From: Frondihabitans sp.
GTDB taxonomy: Bacteria > Actinomycetota > Actinomycetes > Actinomycetales > Microbacteriaceae
Assembly (NCBI GenBank): GCA_025464735.1
Contig: JAODMX010000164.1
Location: 1 to 24,329 of the forward strand
Direction: 5' to 3'
DNA: 24,329 nucleotides
The notes beneath the pieces are model-generated. The model was not told the origin of the DNA and made no database searches. It was given only the letters and a program-made list of their open reading frames with translations. A program made the position numbers and the translations under genes. Shown here in pieces: positions 8,865-17,338 of this stretch (position 1 is its first letter; every line of letters starts with the position of its first letter).

Positions 8865-9518
8865 TCAGCCCGCGCTGCTCTGCATGTACGCAGAGAACGA
8901 CGGGTCGTTCATGATCACCGTAATGACGACGATCGCCGTGAGCAGATTGACGGCGACCCCGGTGATGAGGGGCACGAGCCACGACATGCGCCCGGCTCGG
9001 AGCCTCCGCATCGACCAGACGGCGATCACCAGGTAGATGACGAGGCCGGCCACGGCGCTGACCGAACCGACCGTGTGGAGCGTGCCCTCACTCTGGAAAT
9101 GCGCGAGCGGGTAACCGAACTGCCGCATCTCCGTAAGGAGAGACGACGCGAAAGTCGACGTCGAGAAGAGACTCGAGATGACATTGACAAGCCCGAAGGC
9201 CAACAGGGCGATCGTGGCGAGCCGGTTGAAGGAACCTGTGCTTGCAGGCACCGGCGGGGGGCCCGGAACGGGTGCACCCGTGGGCGGAGGGGCGTCGTAG
9301 CCGCGGAAGGCATCGGGACGACCGGCCGGGGTGACGCCCGTGACGGGGCGACCCTCAGGATCCTGAGGGGCCGGGTCTTCGACGGGCGGCACCGGGCTCA
9401 CCCACCCGGGTGGCGCGTATTCGCCGTACTTGGGGGCCGGGCGCGGGTCGATCCGCTCGCCGTATCGGGGCTCGGTGGTGTCGGGGTGTGGCCCTGACCC
9501 TGTTGGGGAATCGCTCAT
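8865..9518 (-). CDS. DUF6264-type membrane protein, coupled to ispH
   Basis: This 217-residue protein has no known function. The first 95 or so residues are rich in Pro, Gly and acidic residues, with YGE motifs ([19 protein letters not shown]), and look disordered and cytoplasmic. Three hydrophobic segments follow at about 100-120, 150-170 and 182-205. The YGEY plus proline-rich head and the three-helix tail match what I recognise as DUF6264, a family I associate with Microbacteriaceae. The start ATG 9518 overlaps the ispH stop (ATGA), so it is translated with ispH. No catalytic motif is visible. The family name is by eye and less certain than the coding call. Confidence 0.85.
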   Translation of the reverse strand: MSDSPTGSGPHPDTTEPRYGERIDPRPAPKYGEYAPPGWVSPVPPVEDPAPQDPEGRPVTGVTPAGRPDAFRGYDAPPPTGAPVPGPPPVPASTGSFNRLATIALLAFGLVNVISSLFSTSTFASSLLTEMRQFGYPLAHFQSEGTLHTVGSVSAVAGLVIYLVIAVWSMRRLRAGRMSWLVPLITGVAVNLLTAIVVITVIMNDPSFSAYMQSSAG

Positions 9519-10588
9519 CGGTTGCGCCCTCCGAGGGCTCGGGAGTCGTCGTTGCCAGTGGCGTCTTTGCGGAGTTCTTTCGGCAGGGAGAACATCAGGT
9601 CTTCCTCGGCGGTCTTGACCTCGGCGACCTCGGCGTAGCCGGCATCAGCCAGTTCCGCGAGAACCTCGTCGACCAGAACCTCGGGGACCGACGCGCCGGA
9701 GGTGACGCCGACCGTCTCGACTCCGTCGAGCCATTCCTGCTGGATCTCGCTGGAGTAGTCGACCCGGTACGCGGCCTTGGCGCCGTATTCGAGGGCGACC
9801 TCGACCAGGCGCACGCTGTTGGAGCTGTTGGCGCTCCCGACGACGATCACGAGGTCGGCGTCTTCGGCGACCTTCTTGATGGCGACCTGGCGATTCTGCG
9901 TGGCGTAGCAGATGTCGTCGGAAGGCGGATTCTGGATGCGGGGGAAACGCTCGCGCAGACGACGCACCGTCTCCATCGTCTCGTCAACGCTCAGAGTCGT
10001 CTGCGAAAGCCAGACGAGGTTGTCGGGATCGTCGATCTCGAGCCCGTCGACCTCTTCAGGGCTCTGCACCAGCGTGGTGCGCTCCGGCGCGTGCCCCATC
10101 GTGCCCTCGACCTCTTCGTGCCCCGCGTGACCGATCAGGATGATCTGCTGATCCTGCTTGGCGAAGCGGACGGCCTCACGGTGCACCTTCGTAACCAGGG
10201 GGCAGGTCGCGTCGATCGAGAGGAGCCCACGGTCGGCAGCACCCTTCACGACAGACGGGGCGACGCCGTGAGCGCTGAAGACGATGTGCGACCCCTCGGG
10301 GACTTCGTCGACCTCGTCGACGAAGATGGCGCCCTGCTGCTCGAGGGTCGACACGACGTGGACGTTGTGCACAATCTGCTTACGCACGTAGACCGGAGCC
10401 CCGTAGTGCTCCAGAGCCTTCTCGACAGCGATCACCGCCCGATCGACGCCGGCGCAGTAGCCGCGAGGGGCCGCCAGGAGCACGCGTTTGCGCCCGATGA
10501 CGGGGGTATCCTTTAGCCTGTTGCGCACCGCGGGAACACGCGGCGTCGGAAGGTCGATGGCGAGAGCGCTATTGGTTATACGGCTCAC
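9515..10588 (-). CDS. ispH: 4-hydroxy-3-methylbut-2-enyl diphosphate reductase IspH
   Basis: IspH is the iron-sulfur enzyme that makes isopentenyl and dimethylallyl diphosphate at the end of the MEP pathway. These products feed the prenyl synthase encoded at 18513-19325. The three cluster cysteines are present: C45 (GYCAGVDR), C129 (DATCPLV) and C227 (ICYATQ). So are the substrate-site motifs AHGV, GHAGHEE and GSANSSNS. The protein has 357 residues, slightly longer than many because of about 30 N-terminal residues before the fold. The start is GTG at 10588 with no ribosome site but with TAGACT 6 bases upstream, suggesting a leaderless mRNA. It diverges from xseA and overlaps the DUF6264 gene by 4 bases. 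Confidence 0.96.
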   Translation of the reverse strand: MSRITNSALAIDLPTPRVPAVRNRLKDTPVIGRKRVLLAAPRGYCAGVDRAVIAVEKALEHYGAPVYVRKQIVHNVHVVSTLEQQGAIFVDEVDEVPEGSHIVFSAHGVAPSVVKGAADRGLLSIDATCPLVTKVHREAVRFAKQDQQIILIGHAGHEEVEGTMGHAPERTTLVQSPEEVDGLEIDDPDNLVWLSQTTLSVDETMETVRRLRERFPRIQNPPSDDICYATQNRQVAIKKVAEDADLVIVVGSANSSNSVRLVEVALEYGAKAAYRVDYSSEIQQEWLDGVETVGVTSGASVPEVLVDEVLAELADAGYAEVAEVKTAEEDLMFSLPKELRKDATGNDDSRALGGRNR

Positions 10589-10594
10589 ACGACG

Positions 10595-10600
10595 AGTCTA
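10595..10600 (-). promoter_or_regulatory. Leaderless -10 box of ispH (TAGACT)
   Basis: On the minus strand TAGACT is followed by 6 bases (CGTCGT) and the GTG start. This places the expected transcription start at the start codon. It is one of five TANNNT boxes at this spacing in the window. Confidence 0.5.
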
Positions 10601-10660
10601 CGGAGGTCGGCTGCCGCCGATCTGAGAGTCGCTCGCCAGCGCAGACCGGGAGGTCACCAC

Positions 10661-11914
10661 GTGACGATCGTCACACCACCCCCGACGCCTGAGAATCCCT
10701 GGCCGGTCGGGTTGCTCGCGGGGAAGGTCCGTGACTGGATCGATCGCCTCGGCACCGCCTGGGTCGAGGGCGAGATCACGCAGTGGAGCGTCTCGGGCAG
10801 CAACGTCTACGGCAAGCTCAAAGACCTCGAGATGGATGCGACGGTGTCGTTCTCCATCTGGTCGAGCGTCCGGTCGAAAATCCCGACCGACCTCAAGCAG
10901 GGCGACCGTGTCATCGCAGCCATCAAGCCGAACTTCTGGGTCAAGGGCGGCACCCTCACCATGCAGGTGTTCGACATGCGCCATGTCGGGCTCGGCGACC
11001 TGCTCGAGCGCCTCGAACGGCTCCGGCGCCAACTCGCGGCCGAGGGGCTCTTCTCCCCCGAGCGCAAGCGCCCCCTGCCGTTCCTCCCCCAGTGCATCGG
11101 GCTGATCACCGGCAAAGACAGCGACGCCGAAAAAGACGTGCTGCGCAACGCACAGCTCCGGTGGCCATCCGTGCGGTTCAAGGTCGTCCATGCGGCGGTC
11201 CAGGGCGAGCGCATGGTCGGCGAGGTGACGGCCGCTCTCACGAAGCTCGATGGAGATCCCGAGGTGGACGTCATCATCGTCGCGCGCGGCGGTGGCGACT
11301 TCCAGAACCTCCTCGGCTTCAGCGACGAAGGGCTTGTCCGAGCGGCCGCAGCCGCGACCACGCCGATCGTGAGTGCGATCGGGCACGAGGCCGACCGCCC
11401 TCTGCTCGACGACGTGGCCGACCTCCGAGCATCCACTCCGACCGATGCGGCGAAGCGGGTTGTGCCCGACGTCGGCGAAGAGCTGCAGCGCGTCCAGCAG
11501 GCCCGGGCACGGATCGGCCAGCGACTGACGCAGGTGGTCAACACCGAGATCGACCGCCTCGCGCAGATCCGAAGCCGCCCTGTCCTCGCCAATCCGCAGA
11601 CGTTCATCGATGTTCGCGCCGACGAACTCGTCCGGTACGTGGCGCGCAGCGAGGAGCTCCTGCTCCGCACCATCGAACGCGCGTCGACGCGCGTCTCGGA
11701 GCTTCGTGTCCAGCTGCGCGCGCTGTCACCCGAGTCGACGCTGGGTCGCGGCTACTCCATCGCGCAACTTCCTTCCGGCGCAGTGCTTCGAGACGCTTCC
11801 GAGGCGCCCGCGTCGACACCGCTCGTCCTCACTCTCGCGAGTGGCACCCTTGGGGCCACGAGCGCAGGGCCCGTGACCCCGACGCCACAGAAGGCGTCCA
11901 CCGACGCTCGATAG
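10661..11914 (+). CDS. xseA: Exodeoxyribonuclease VII large subunit
   Basis: XseA is the catalytic subunit of exonuclease VII, which degrades single-stranded DNA from both ends in a complex with several XseB copies. The protein has 417 residues. It has an N-terminal OB-fold at about 18-110 (VEGEITQW, VYGKLKD), then the nuclease core with GLITGKDSDA, VDVIIVARGGGDFQNLL and SAIGHEADRPLLDDVADLR. A helical coiled region follows, ending in the conserved LGRGYSI element. GTG 10661 is supported by GGGAGGT about 8 bases upstream. xseB follows after 9 bases, so the two subunits are co-transcribed. Confidence 0.96.
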   Translation: MTIVTPPPTPENPWPVGLLAGKVRDWIDRLGTAWVEGEITQWSVSGSNVYGKLKDLEMDATVSFSIWSSVRSKIPTDLKQGDRVIAAIKPNFWVKGGTLTMQVFDMRHVGLGDLLERLERLRRQLAAEGLFSPERKRPLPFLPQCIGLITGKDSDAEKDVLRNAQLRWPSVRFKVVHAAVQGERMVGEVTAALTKLDGDPEVDVIIVARGGGDFQNLLGFSDEGLVRAAAAATTPIVSAIGHEADRPLLDDVADLRASTPTDAAKRVVPDVGEELQRVQQARARIGQRLTQVVNTEIDRLAQIRSRPVLANPQTFIDVRADELVRYVARSEELLLRTIERASTRVSELRVQLRALSPESTLGRGYSIAQLPSGAVLRDASEAPASTPLVLTLASGTLGATSAGPVTPTPQKASTDAR

Positions 11915-11923
11915 GATCATCCC

Positions 11924-12160
11924 GTGGCACAGACCTCCCTCCCCGACGTCAAAGACCTCAGCTATGAGCAGGCGCGCGACGAACTCGTGACCGTCGTCAG
12001 CGAGCTCGAGCAGGGCTCGTCCACGCTCGAACGTTCCCTCGCTCTCTGGGAGCGAGGCGAGGCTCTCGCCGCTCGGTGCGAAGAGTGGCTCCTCGGCGCC
12101 AAGCAGCGCCTCGAGAACGCCCGTCGCGCGGCGACCGATCCTGCGAACGGCGCCGAATGA
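11924..12160 (+). CDS. xseB: Exodeoxyribonuclease VII small subunit
   Basis: XseB is the small helical subunit that binds the XseA coiled region. The 78-residue size and the sequence are typical, with the family core [19 protein letters not shown] and the following [12 protein letters not shown] at about 12-45. GTG 11924 has AGGA 7 bases upstream. It sits 9 bases after xseA, and its stop overlaps the next gene as ATGA. Nothing unusual is seen. Confidence 0.95.
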   Translation: MAQTSLPDVKDLSYEQARDELVTVVSELEQGSSTLERSLALWERGEALAARCEEWLLGAKQRLENARRAATDPANGAE

Positions 12161-12822
12161 GCACTCCTTCCACTCCGCCGCCGCCCCTCGGTCGCCAGCG
12201 GCCGCCCCGAGTCGTCGCCGAGCTCGGTCGACCCGAGACACCCGAAGAGACTGTCGCCCGCAAGGCCCAAAACTCGCGCAACCACCGTCTCAACCAGACG
12301 GCGAAGAACCTCCTGCTCTCGATCGGTGCCTCCGTCGCCATCGTGCTCGTACTCGTGCTCGTCGTCGTGCGCCCCGGCGGGTCAGAACTCCAATCGGTCA
12401 ACTACCTCCAGGTCGCCTCGCAGGCTCAGCAACAGGTCACAGAGCACCTGGCCGCTCCAACGATGCCGTCCGGCTGGAGCGCCAACGACGCCGAGATCAA
12501 GCCGGCCGGATCCGACGGAGTGCAGACCTGGTATGTCGGCCTCTTGACTCCCGACAGCCAATTCATCGGCCTCACGCAGGGCTTCGATGCCAATCCCACC
12601 TGGGTGAGTGACCAGCTACAGTCCGGCGCCAAGACCTCCGAGAAGACCATCGGCGGGCTCGACTGGAGCATCTACGACCACCGCACCGCCAACAACCCCG
12701 GAAATCTCGCCTACGCCATGGTCACGACGTCCGGCAGGAGCACCCTCATCCTCGCCGGAACAGCCTCGACGAACGAGTTCGAAGTCCTCGCCGAGCGCTC
12801 CGCGGCCGAGATCCAGCAGTAG
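12157..12822 (+). CDS. DUF4245 domain-containing membrane-anchored protein
   Basis: This 221-residue protein of unknown function is probably anchored by one transmembrane helix at about 52-72 ([19 protein letters not shown]). It has a Pro/Arg-rich cytoplasmic head and an extracytoplasmic domain of about 145 residues. The external domain has the DUF4245 pattern ([37 protein letters not shown]). I chose ATG 12157 because it overlaps the xseB stop (ATGA); the frame is open to 12076 inside xseB. A DUF4245 gene also lies in the fum-glpX region of mycobacteria. No enzymatic motif is visible. Confidence 0.88.
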   Translation: MSTPSTPPPPLGRQRPPRVVAELGRPETPEETVARKAQNSRNHRLNQTAKNLLLSIGASVAIVLVLVLVVVRPGGSELQSVNYLQVASQAQQQVTEHLAAPTMPSGWSANDAEIKPAGSDGVQTWYVGLLTPDSQFIGLTQGFDANPTWVSDQLQSGAKTSEKTIGGLDWSIYDHRTANNPGNLAYAMVTTSGRSTLILAGTASTNEFEVLAERSAAEIQQ

Positions 12823-12855
12823 TTCGAATTCCCGGAGCAGCGCAGAGGAGAACCC

Positions 12856-13500
12856 GTGACCGAAACCGCCACGACCCCAGGATCCGCATGGTCGGCTTTG
12901 TTGTCGGGCAACGAGCGATTCGTCGCTGGTACGCCCGAACACCCGCGCCAAGACGCCGACCGGCGAGCACAGCTCACCCGCGGCCAACAGCCCATCGCCT
13001 GCATCTTCGGCTGCGCCGACTCTCGCCTCGCGGCCGAGATCATCTTCGATGTGGGCCTCGGTGACCTGTTCGTGGTGCGGAACGCCGGCCAGGTCGTGGG
13101 CGACACGGCCCTCGGCTCGATGGAGTACGCGGTGAGTGTCCTCAACATCCCCCTCATCGTGGTCCTCGGACACGATAGCTGCGGCGCCGTTGCCGCAGCC
13201 ATCGACTCGATCGAGGCCGATGCCGAGCCGGAGTCGTTCTACCTCCAGAGGCTCATCGACATGATTGTGCCGTCGGTTGAGCGCGCCCACCACGACCGCG
13301 TCGCCACCGGTGACGACGCTGGCCCGCTCGACCCCCGCGAGGTGGGGCGGCTGCACATCGAAGCGTCGGTCGGAGCCCTCCTCGAGCGGTCGATTCTCAT
13401 CTCGGAAGCAGTCGCCAGCGGTAGATTGGCTGTGGTCGGCGCGAACTACGATCTCGCGAACGGCCGGGTCGACCCACACACCGTGGTCGGCGCACTCTGA
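12856..13500 (+). CDS. Beta-class carbonic anhydrase
   Basis: This zinc enzyme interconverts CO2 and bicarbonate, supplying bicarbonate for carboxylation. The 214-residue length is typical of the beta class. Zinc ligands and the Asp-Arg dyad are intact: C53, D55 and R57 in CADSRL, then H106 and C109 in GHDSCGAV. GTG 12856 is preceded by AGAGGAG with good spacing. The gene lies 33 bases after the DUF4245 gene and 58 bases before fumC, on the same strand. It probably belongs to the xseA-fumC transcription unit. Confidence 0.95.
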   Translation: MTETATTPGSAWSALLSGNERFVAGTPEHPRQDADRRAQLTRGQQPIACIFGCADSRLAAEIIFDVGLGDLFVVRNAGQVVGDTALGSMEYAVSVLNIPLIVVLGHDSCGAVAAAIDSIEADAEPESFYLQRLIDMIVPSVERAHHDRVATGDDAGPLDPREVGRLHIEASVGALLERSILISEAVASGRLAVVGANYDLANGRVDPHTVVGAL

Positions 13501-13558
13501 CAACCACCCCGCGCAGGCGTCCACGCGCACGACGGGCTGACGGAAGGACCACAGCGAC

Positions 13559-14971
13559 GTGACCACGACCGAGACCTCGGCCACTCCCGACTACCGCATC
13601 GAGCACGACACGATGGGCGAGGTGCGCGTTCCCGCCTCTGCCCTGTACGGCGCTCAAACTCAGCGCGCGGTCGAGAACTTTCCGATCTCCGGCCACGGCC
13701 TCGAGCCCGCGCAGATCGTTGCCCTCGCGCGGATCAAGCGCGCTGCGGCCATCGTGAACGGCCAGATCGGGATCCTCGACGCATCTGTCGCCGACGCGAT
13801 CGTGAAGGCTGCGGACACGCTGATCGGCGGCGAGCACCACGACCAGTTCCCCATCGACGTCTACCAGACCGGCAGCGGCACGTCGTCGAACATGAACATC
13901 ACCGAGGTGCTTGCGACTCTCGCGTCGTCGGTGCTGGGCTCGCCCGTGCACCCGAACGACCAGGTCAACGCTTCGCAGTCGTCGAACGACGTCTTCCCCA
14001 CCTCCGTCCACGTCGCCGTGACCGGTGCTCTGCTGCACGACCTCGTACCCGCACTCGACCACCTCGCCGCGGCGCTGGAGAGGAAGTCCGTCGAGTGGCA
14101 GACGGTCGTCAAGTCGGGCCGCACACACCTCATGGACGCAACGCCGGTCACACTCGGCCAGGAGTTCGGCGGCTACGCTCGGCAGATCCGCCTGGCCATC
14201 GAGCGCGTCGAATCGGCACTCCCGCGCGTTGCCGAGGTGCCCCTGGGGGGCACCGCCACGGGCACCGGTATCAACACGCCGATCGGCTTCCCGCAGCGGG
14301 TCATCGCCGTTCTGGCAGACAACAGCGGTCTGCCGATCACCGAAGCCCTCGACCACTTCGAAGCTCAGGGGGCCCGCGACGGTCTGGTGGAGGCCTCCGG
14401 CGCCCTCCGAGTGCTTGCCGTGAGTCTCACGAAGATCAACAACGACATCCGCTGGATGGGCTCGGGCCCCAACACCGGCCTCGGAGAAATCCACATCCCC
14501 GACCTCCAGCCGGGGTCGTCGATCATGCCGGGCAAGGTCAATCCGGTCATTCCCGAAGCCGTGCTCCAGGTCTGCGCTCGTGTCATCGGAAACGACGCGA
14601 CCATCGCGTGGGCCGGCGCCTCGGGCGCCTTCGAGCTCAACGTCGCGATCCCGGTGATGGGCACGGCGCTCCTCGAATCGATCCGTCTCCTCTCGAACAG
14701 CACTCGCGCCCTCGCTGACAAGACCATCGACGGTCTCGAGGCCAACGTGGAGCATGCCCGCGCTCTGGCCGAATCGTCACCGTCGATCGTCACTCCGCTC
14801 AACCGCATCGTGGGCTACGAGGCCGCGGCGAAGATCGCCAAACACTCCGTCGCCCAGAAGATGACCGTGCGCGAGGCCGTGATCGACCTCGGCTTTGTCG
14901 AACGCGGCGAGGTCACCGAGGAGCAACTCGACAAGGCCCTCGACGTCCTCAGCATGACCCACCCGGGCTGA
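13559..14971 (+). CDS. fumC: Class II fumarate hydratase
   Basis: FumC hydrates fumarate to malate in the citric acid cycle and needs no iron-sulfur cluster. The 470 residues carry the superfamily signature [11 protein letters not shown] at 319-329, which includes the catalytic serine loop. Also visible are [10 protein letters not shown] at about 104-113, the SSNDVFPT block, and H190 in SGRTHLMDA. The argininosuccinase/aspartase relatives are less likely because the start ([17 protein letters not shown]) and spacing are those of fumarase. Start is GTG 13559 with GGAAGGA about 10 bases upstream. It faces the A24 peptidase gene with a 55-base gap. Confidence 0.96.
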   Translation: MTTTETSATPDYRIEHDTMGEVRVPASALYGAQTQRAVENFPISGHGLEPAQIVALARIKRAAAIVNGQIGILDASVADAIVKAADTLIGGEHHDQFPIDVYQTGSGTSSNMNITEVLATLASSVLGSPVHPNDQVNASQSSNDVFPTSVHVAVTGALLHDLVPALDHLAAALERKSVEWQTVVKSGRTHLMDATPVTLGQEFGGYARQIRLAIERVESALPRVAEVPLGGTATGTGINTPIGFPQRVIAVLADNSGLPITEALDHFEAQGARDGLVEASGALRVLAVSLTKINNDIRWMGSGPNTGLGEIHIPDLQPGSSIMPGKVNPVIPEAVLQVCARVIGNDATIAWAGASGAFELNVAIPVMGTALLESIRLLSNSTRALADKTIDGLEANVEHARALAESSPSIVTPLNRIVGYEAAAKIAKHSVAQKMTVREAVIDLGFVERGEVTEEQLDKALDVLSMTHPG

Positions 14972-14987
14972 TTCGTCGCACGTCAAT

Positions 14988-15005
14988 CGCCGTGCCACGA
15001 CGGCG
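14988..15005. terminator. Possible short hairpin after fumC
   Basis: CGCCGT at 14988-14993 pairs with ACGGCG at 15000-15005 over a 6-base loop, 16 bases past the fumC stop in the convergent gap. No T-tract follows, so termination is uncertain. Confidence 0.3.
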
Positions 15006-15026
15006 AGCCGCGGATCGCTTGAACCG

Positions 15027-15569
15027 TCAGGCGGCGAAACACGCAACGGCCAGACCCACCCAGTAGCCGAGTAGGAGACAGGGCCCGAAGGCGACGGTTG
15101 TCGCCCCGAGCGGCACTCGTCGGTCATCACGACGACGAAGCACGAGCCTCGCGCGCCCCACGGCCGCCAGCGCGACCAAGGACGCGACCACGACGACCAC
15201 GACGACGAGGTCGACCGAGATCAGGGCGATGCTCGCCACCGCGAGCGTGCCGAGCTTCGCATCGCCCATCCCGAGCCCGGGGGTGAGGGCGGCCAAGTAG
15301 GCGACGAGCGCGGTGACGGCGGTCGCAACGCCGCCGACGAGCGCCCCGGCCGGGTCGACGAACGCAGTCCAGACCAACGAGACGACCAGGATCCCGAGGC
15401 CCGGCAGCGTGAGAGAGTTCGGCAGCCGTCGCGAGCGAAGATCGCTCCGCACCAGCATCGGCGTCGTGGCGGCGATCCAGGCGACAGGCAGTAGGGCCGA
15501 CCCGGATGCCGCCAACCCACCGAGCCCGCCCAGCGCGACGATAACGAGGGCGTCGGCGAAAGCGATCAT
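15027..15569 (-). CDS. A24-family prepilin peptidase, short (peptidase domain only)
   Basis: This 180-residue, very hydrophobic protein looks like the catalytic half of a type IV prepilin peptidase, which cleaves pilin leader sequences at the membrane. Both active-site aspartates of family A24 are visible: D43 in RSDLRSRRLPN and D103 in GLGMGDAKL. The N-terminal methyltransferase domain of PilD-type enzymes is absent, as in TadV/CpaA-type peptidases. About five or six membrane segments can be drawn. ATG 15569 has no ribosome site but has TAGCGT 6 bases upstream, so it may be leaderless. No pilin or secretion genes are in the window, so its substrate must be encoded elsewhere. Confidence 0.85.
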   Translation of the reverse strand: MIAFADALVIVALGGLGGLAASGSALLPVAWIAATTPMLVRSDLRSRRLPNSLTLPGLGILVVSLVWTAFVDPAGALVGGVATAVTALVAYLAALTPGLGMGDAKLGTLAVASIALISVDLVVVVVVVASLVALAAVGRARLVLRRRDDRRVPLGATTVAFGPCLLLGYWVGLAVACFAA

Positions 15570-15575
15570 GTGTCG

Positions 15576-15581
15576 ACGCTA
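15576..15581 (-). promoter_or_regulatory. Leaderless -10 box of the A24 peptidase gene (TAGCGT)
   Basis: TAGCGT on the minus strand sits 6 bases before ATG 15569 and fits TANNNT. No Shine-Dalgarno is present, consistent with a leaderless mRNA. The -35 region is not convincing. Confidence 0.4.
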
Positions 15582-15660
15582 AAGCGCGTCCCATTCGCCC
15601 ACCGCCACGCTGTACCACCTGTGGAGAACCGGCTCCAGTGCACAGCCGAGCCACGAGAAG

Positions 15661-15693
15661 AGCCGCCGTCTGCCGGCAGGCAAGGCGGCGGCT
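15661..15693 (-). terminator. Hairpin after phoH
   Basis: AGCCGCCG at 15661-15668 pairs with CGGCGGCT at 15686-15693, and the loop contains the palindrome CTGCCGGCAG (15670-15679). Read on the minus strand it lies about 20 bases past the phoH stop, followed by a short pyrimidine stretch (CTTCTC). This suits a moderate intrinsic terminator. Confidence 0.5.
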
Positions 15694-15713
15694 CCTCAGG
15701 AGACCGATCCGGT

Positions 15714-17087
15714 TCAGGCCAACTCGTTCGACTCCAGCAGCTCGGTGACCAGGGCGGCGATCGCGGATCGTTCCGACCGGGTGAGGGTGACGTGGGCAAA
15801 GAGCGGGTGACCCTTCAGCGTCTCGATGACGCTCGCGACCCCGTCGTGCCGACCGACCCGCAGGTTGTCGCGCTGAGCGACATCGTGCGTGAGGACAACA
15901 CGCGAGTTCTGACCGATGCGGCTGAGCATCGTGAGCAGGACGTTGCGTTCGAGCGACTGCGCCTCGTCAACGATCACGAAGGCGTCGTGCAGAGAACGGC
16001 CGCGGATGTGAGTGAGCGGAAGGACCTCGAGGATCCCCCGCTCGACCACCTCGTCGAGGACGTTCTGCGACACGATCGCCCCGAGGGTGTCGAACACCGC
16101 TTGAGCCCACGGGTTCATCTTCTCGCCGGCGTCGCCCGGAAGGAAACCCAAGTCCTGGCCCCCAACCGCGTAGAGCGGCCGGAACACCATGATCTTCTTG
16201 TACTGCTGCTTCTCGAGTACCGCCTCGAGGCCCGCACACAGGGCAAGGGCCGACTTGCCGGTGCCTGCCCGGCCGCCCAGCGAGACGATTCCGACCTCGG
16301 GATCGAGCAGGAGATCGATGGCCAGACGCTGCTCGGCCGAACGACCGTGGAGGCCGAAGACGTCGCGGTCGCCGCGAACAAGCCGGACGTGACCCTTCGA
16401 GACGACCCGGCCGAGGGCTGATCCCCGGTCGGAGTGCATCACAAGACCGGTGTTGACGGGCTGCTCAGCGGCGCGAGTCGAGATGTGCTCGTCGTCGTAG
16501 AGCTTGGCCATCTGCTCGCTCGAGATCTCGACCTCGGCGATGCCGGTGTAGCCGGAGTCGACGACCTGCTCGGCCCGGTACTCCTCCGCGGCGAGACCGA
16601 TCGACGCGGCCTTGACCCGGAGCGGCAGGTCTTTCGAGACGACGACCACATCGAGACCGTCGTTCGACAGGTTCGTGGCGACCGCAAGGATCCTGGAGTC
16701 ATTGTCGTCGAGTCGAAGACCGGACGGGAGGACCGACATATTCGAGTGGTTGAGCTCCACGCGGAGGGAGCCGCCCTTGCCGACCTCGACCGGGAAGTCG
16801 AGGCGCTCGTACTTGATCCGCAACTCGTCAAGCAGACGCAGAGCTTGCCTCGCGAAATACCCGAGCTCGGGGTCGTGTCGTTTTCCTTCCAGTTCGCTGA
16901 TGACGACCACGGGGAGGACGACGGCCTGCTCGGCGAACCGGAACATGGCCTGGGGATCCGACAGGAGCACCGAGGTATCGAGAACGTACGTGCGCTGCTT
17001 GGTGCTGTCACGCACCGGCCTGACGCTCGACGCCTCCTTCCCCTGTGCTTCGTTGCCCGAGGTTGCAGTGATGTCGAAAGCGGTCAC
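15714..17087 (-). CDS. PhoH family protein with N-terminal PIN domain (PhoH2 type)
   Basis: This is a PIN-domain ribonuclease module fused to a PhoH ATPase; mycobacterial PhoH2 of this type is an ATP-dependent RNA helicase and RNase. From GTG 17087 it has 457 residues. The PIN domain spans about 32-165 with acidic residues D37 (VLDTS), E65 (ISELEG) and D127/D128/D130 (LRLDDND). The PhoH domain spans about 245-450 with Walker A GRAGTGKS at 272-279 and Walker B VIVDEAQ at 371-377. GTG 17087 has GGAG 5 bases upstream. An ATG at 17225 would add 46 residues made of hairpin sequence with no ribosome site, so I reject it. No small antitoxin gene like mycobacterial phoAT is found upstream. Confidence 0.93.
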   Translation of the reverse strand: MTAFDITATSGNEAQGKEASSVRPVRDSTKQRTYVLDTSVLLSDPQAMFRFAEQAVVLPVVVISELEGKRHDPELGYFARQALRLLDELRIKYERLDFPVEVGKGGSLRVELNHSNMSVLPSGLRLDDNDSRILAVATNLSNDGLDVVVVSKDLPLRVKAASIGLAAEEYRAEQVVDSGYTGIAEVEISSEQMAKLYDDEHISTRAAEQPVNTGLVMHSDRGSALGRVVSKGHVRLVRGDRDVFGLHGRSAEQRLAIDLLLDPEVGIVSLGGRAGTGKSALALCAGLEAVLEKQQYKKIMVFRPLYAVGGQDLGFLPGDAGEKMNPWAQAVFDTLGAIVSQNVLDEVVERGILEVLPLTHIRGRSLHDAFVIVDEAQSLERNVLLTMLSRIGQNSRVVLTHDVAQRDNLRVGRHDGVASVIETLKGHPLFAHVTLTRSERSAIAALVTELLESNELA

Positions 17088-17100
17088 GACCACTCCATCT

Positions 17101-17252
17101 CCGAGTGCTTGGCACTCGGTACCTTCCCGCAAGACGGCCGTGGAGCAGTTCCGAAACGAACTTACGTGGCCGTCTCGACCGGGTGCTCTACCCGATGGCT
17201 CGAAGCTACGTGAAGCTGCCGACATTGGCCAAATCCGACACGCCCTCGTCGG
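17101..17252 (-). promoter_or_regulatory. Structured 5' leader of phoH (candidate cis-regulatory RNA)
   Basis: The 251-base gap before phoH holds no convincing gene but has several inverted repeats. From the phoH side these are CCGAGTGC-TTG-GCACTCGG (17101-17119, 8 bp perfect); AGACGGCC/GGCCGTCT (17132-17139 with 17168-17175) enclosing AGTTC/GAACT; CGGGT-GCTCT-ACCCG (17180-17194); and CCGAC/GTCGG (17235-17239 with 17248-17252). The first hairpin ends just before the GGAG ribosome site. A TAATCT -10-like hexamer at 17267-17262 could start a leader of about 170 bases. I recognise no known riboswitch class, and the functional role is inference. Confidence 0.4.
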
Positions 17253-17338
17253 GTTACAGGCAGATTAACCGCAGTCACACGCGTCACAGATTGCGCGGTG
17301 CTCGCCGCTCGCACGCGGCAGCAAGGCGTGCGGCGCGG

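Noticed and set aside
17088..17225. Longer phoH start at ATG 17225
   Set aside because: It would add 46 residues translated from hairpin sequence, with no ribosome site. GTG 17087 has a well placed GGAG and starts just before the PIN domain.
17150..17230. tRNA-like D-arm wording (GTAGCTT...GGGTAGAGCACC) on the minus strand
   Set aside because: The segment resembles a D-arm, but no consistent acceptor stem, anticodon arm and T-arm can be drawn. The T-arm-like hairpin uses the bases that an acceptor stem would need.
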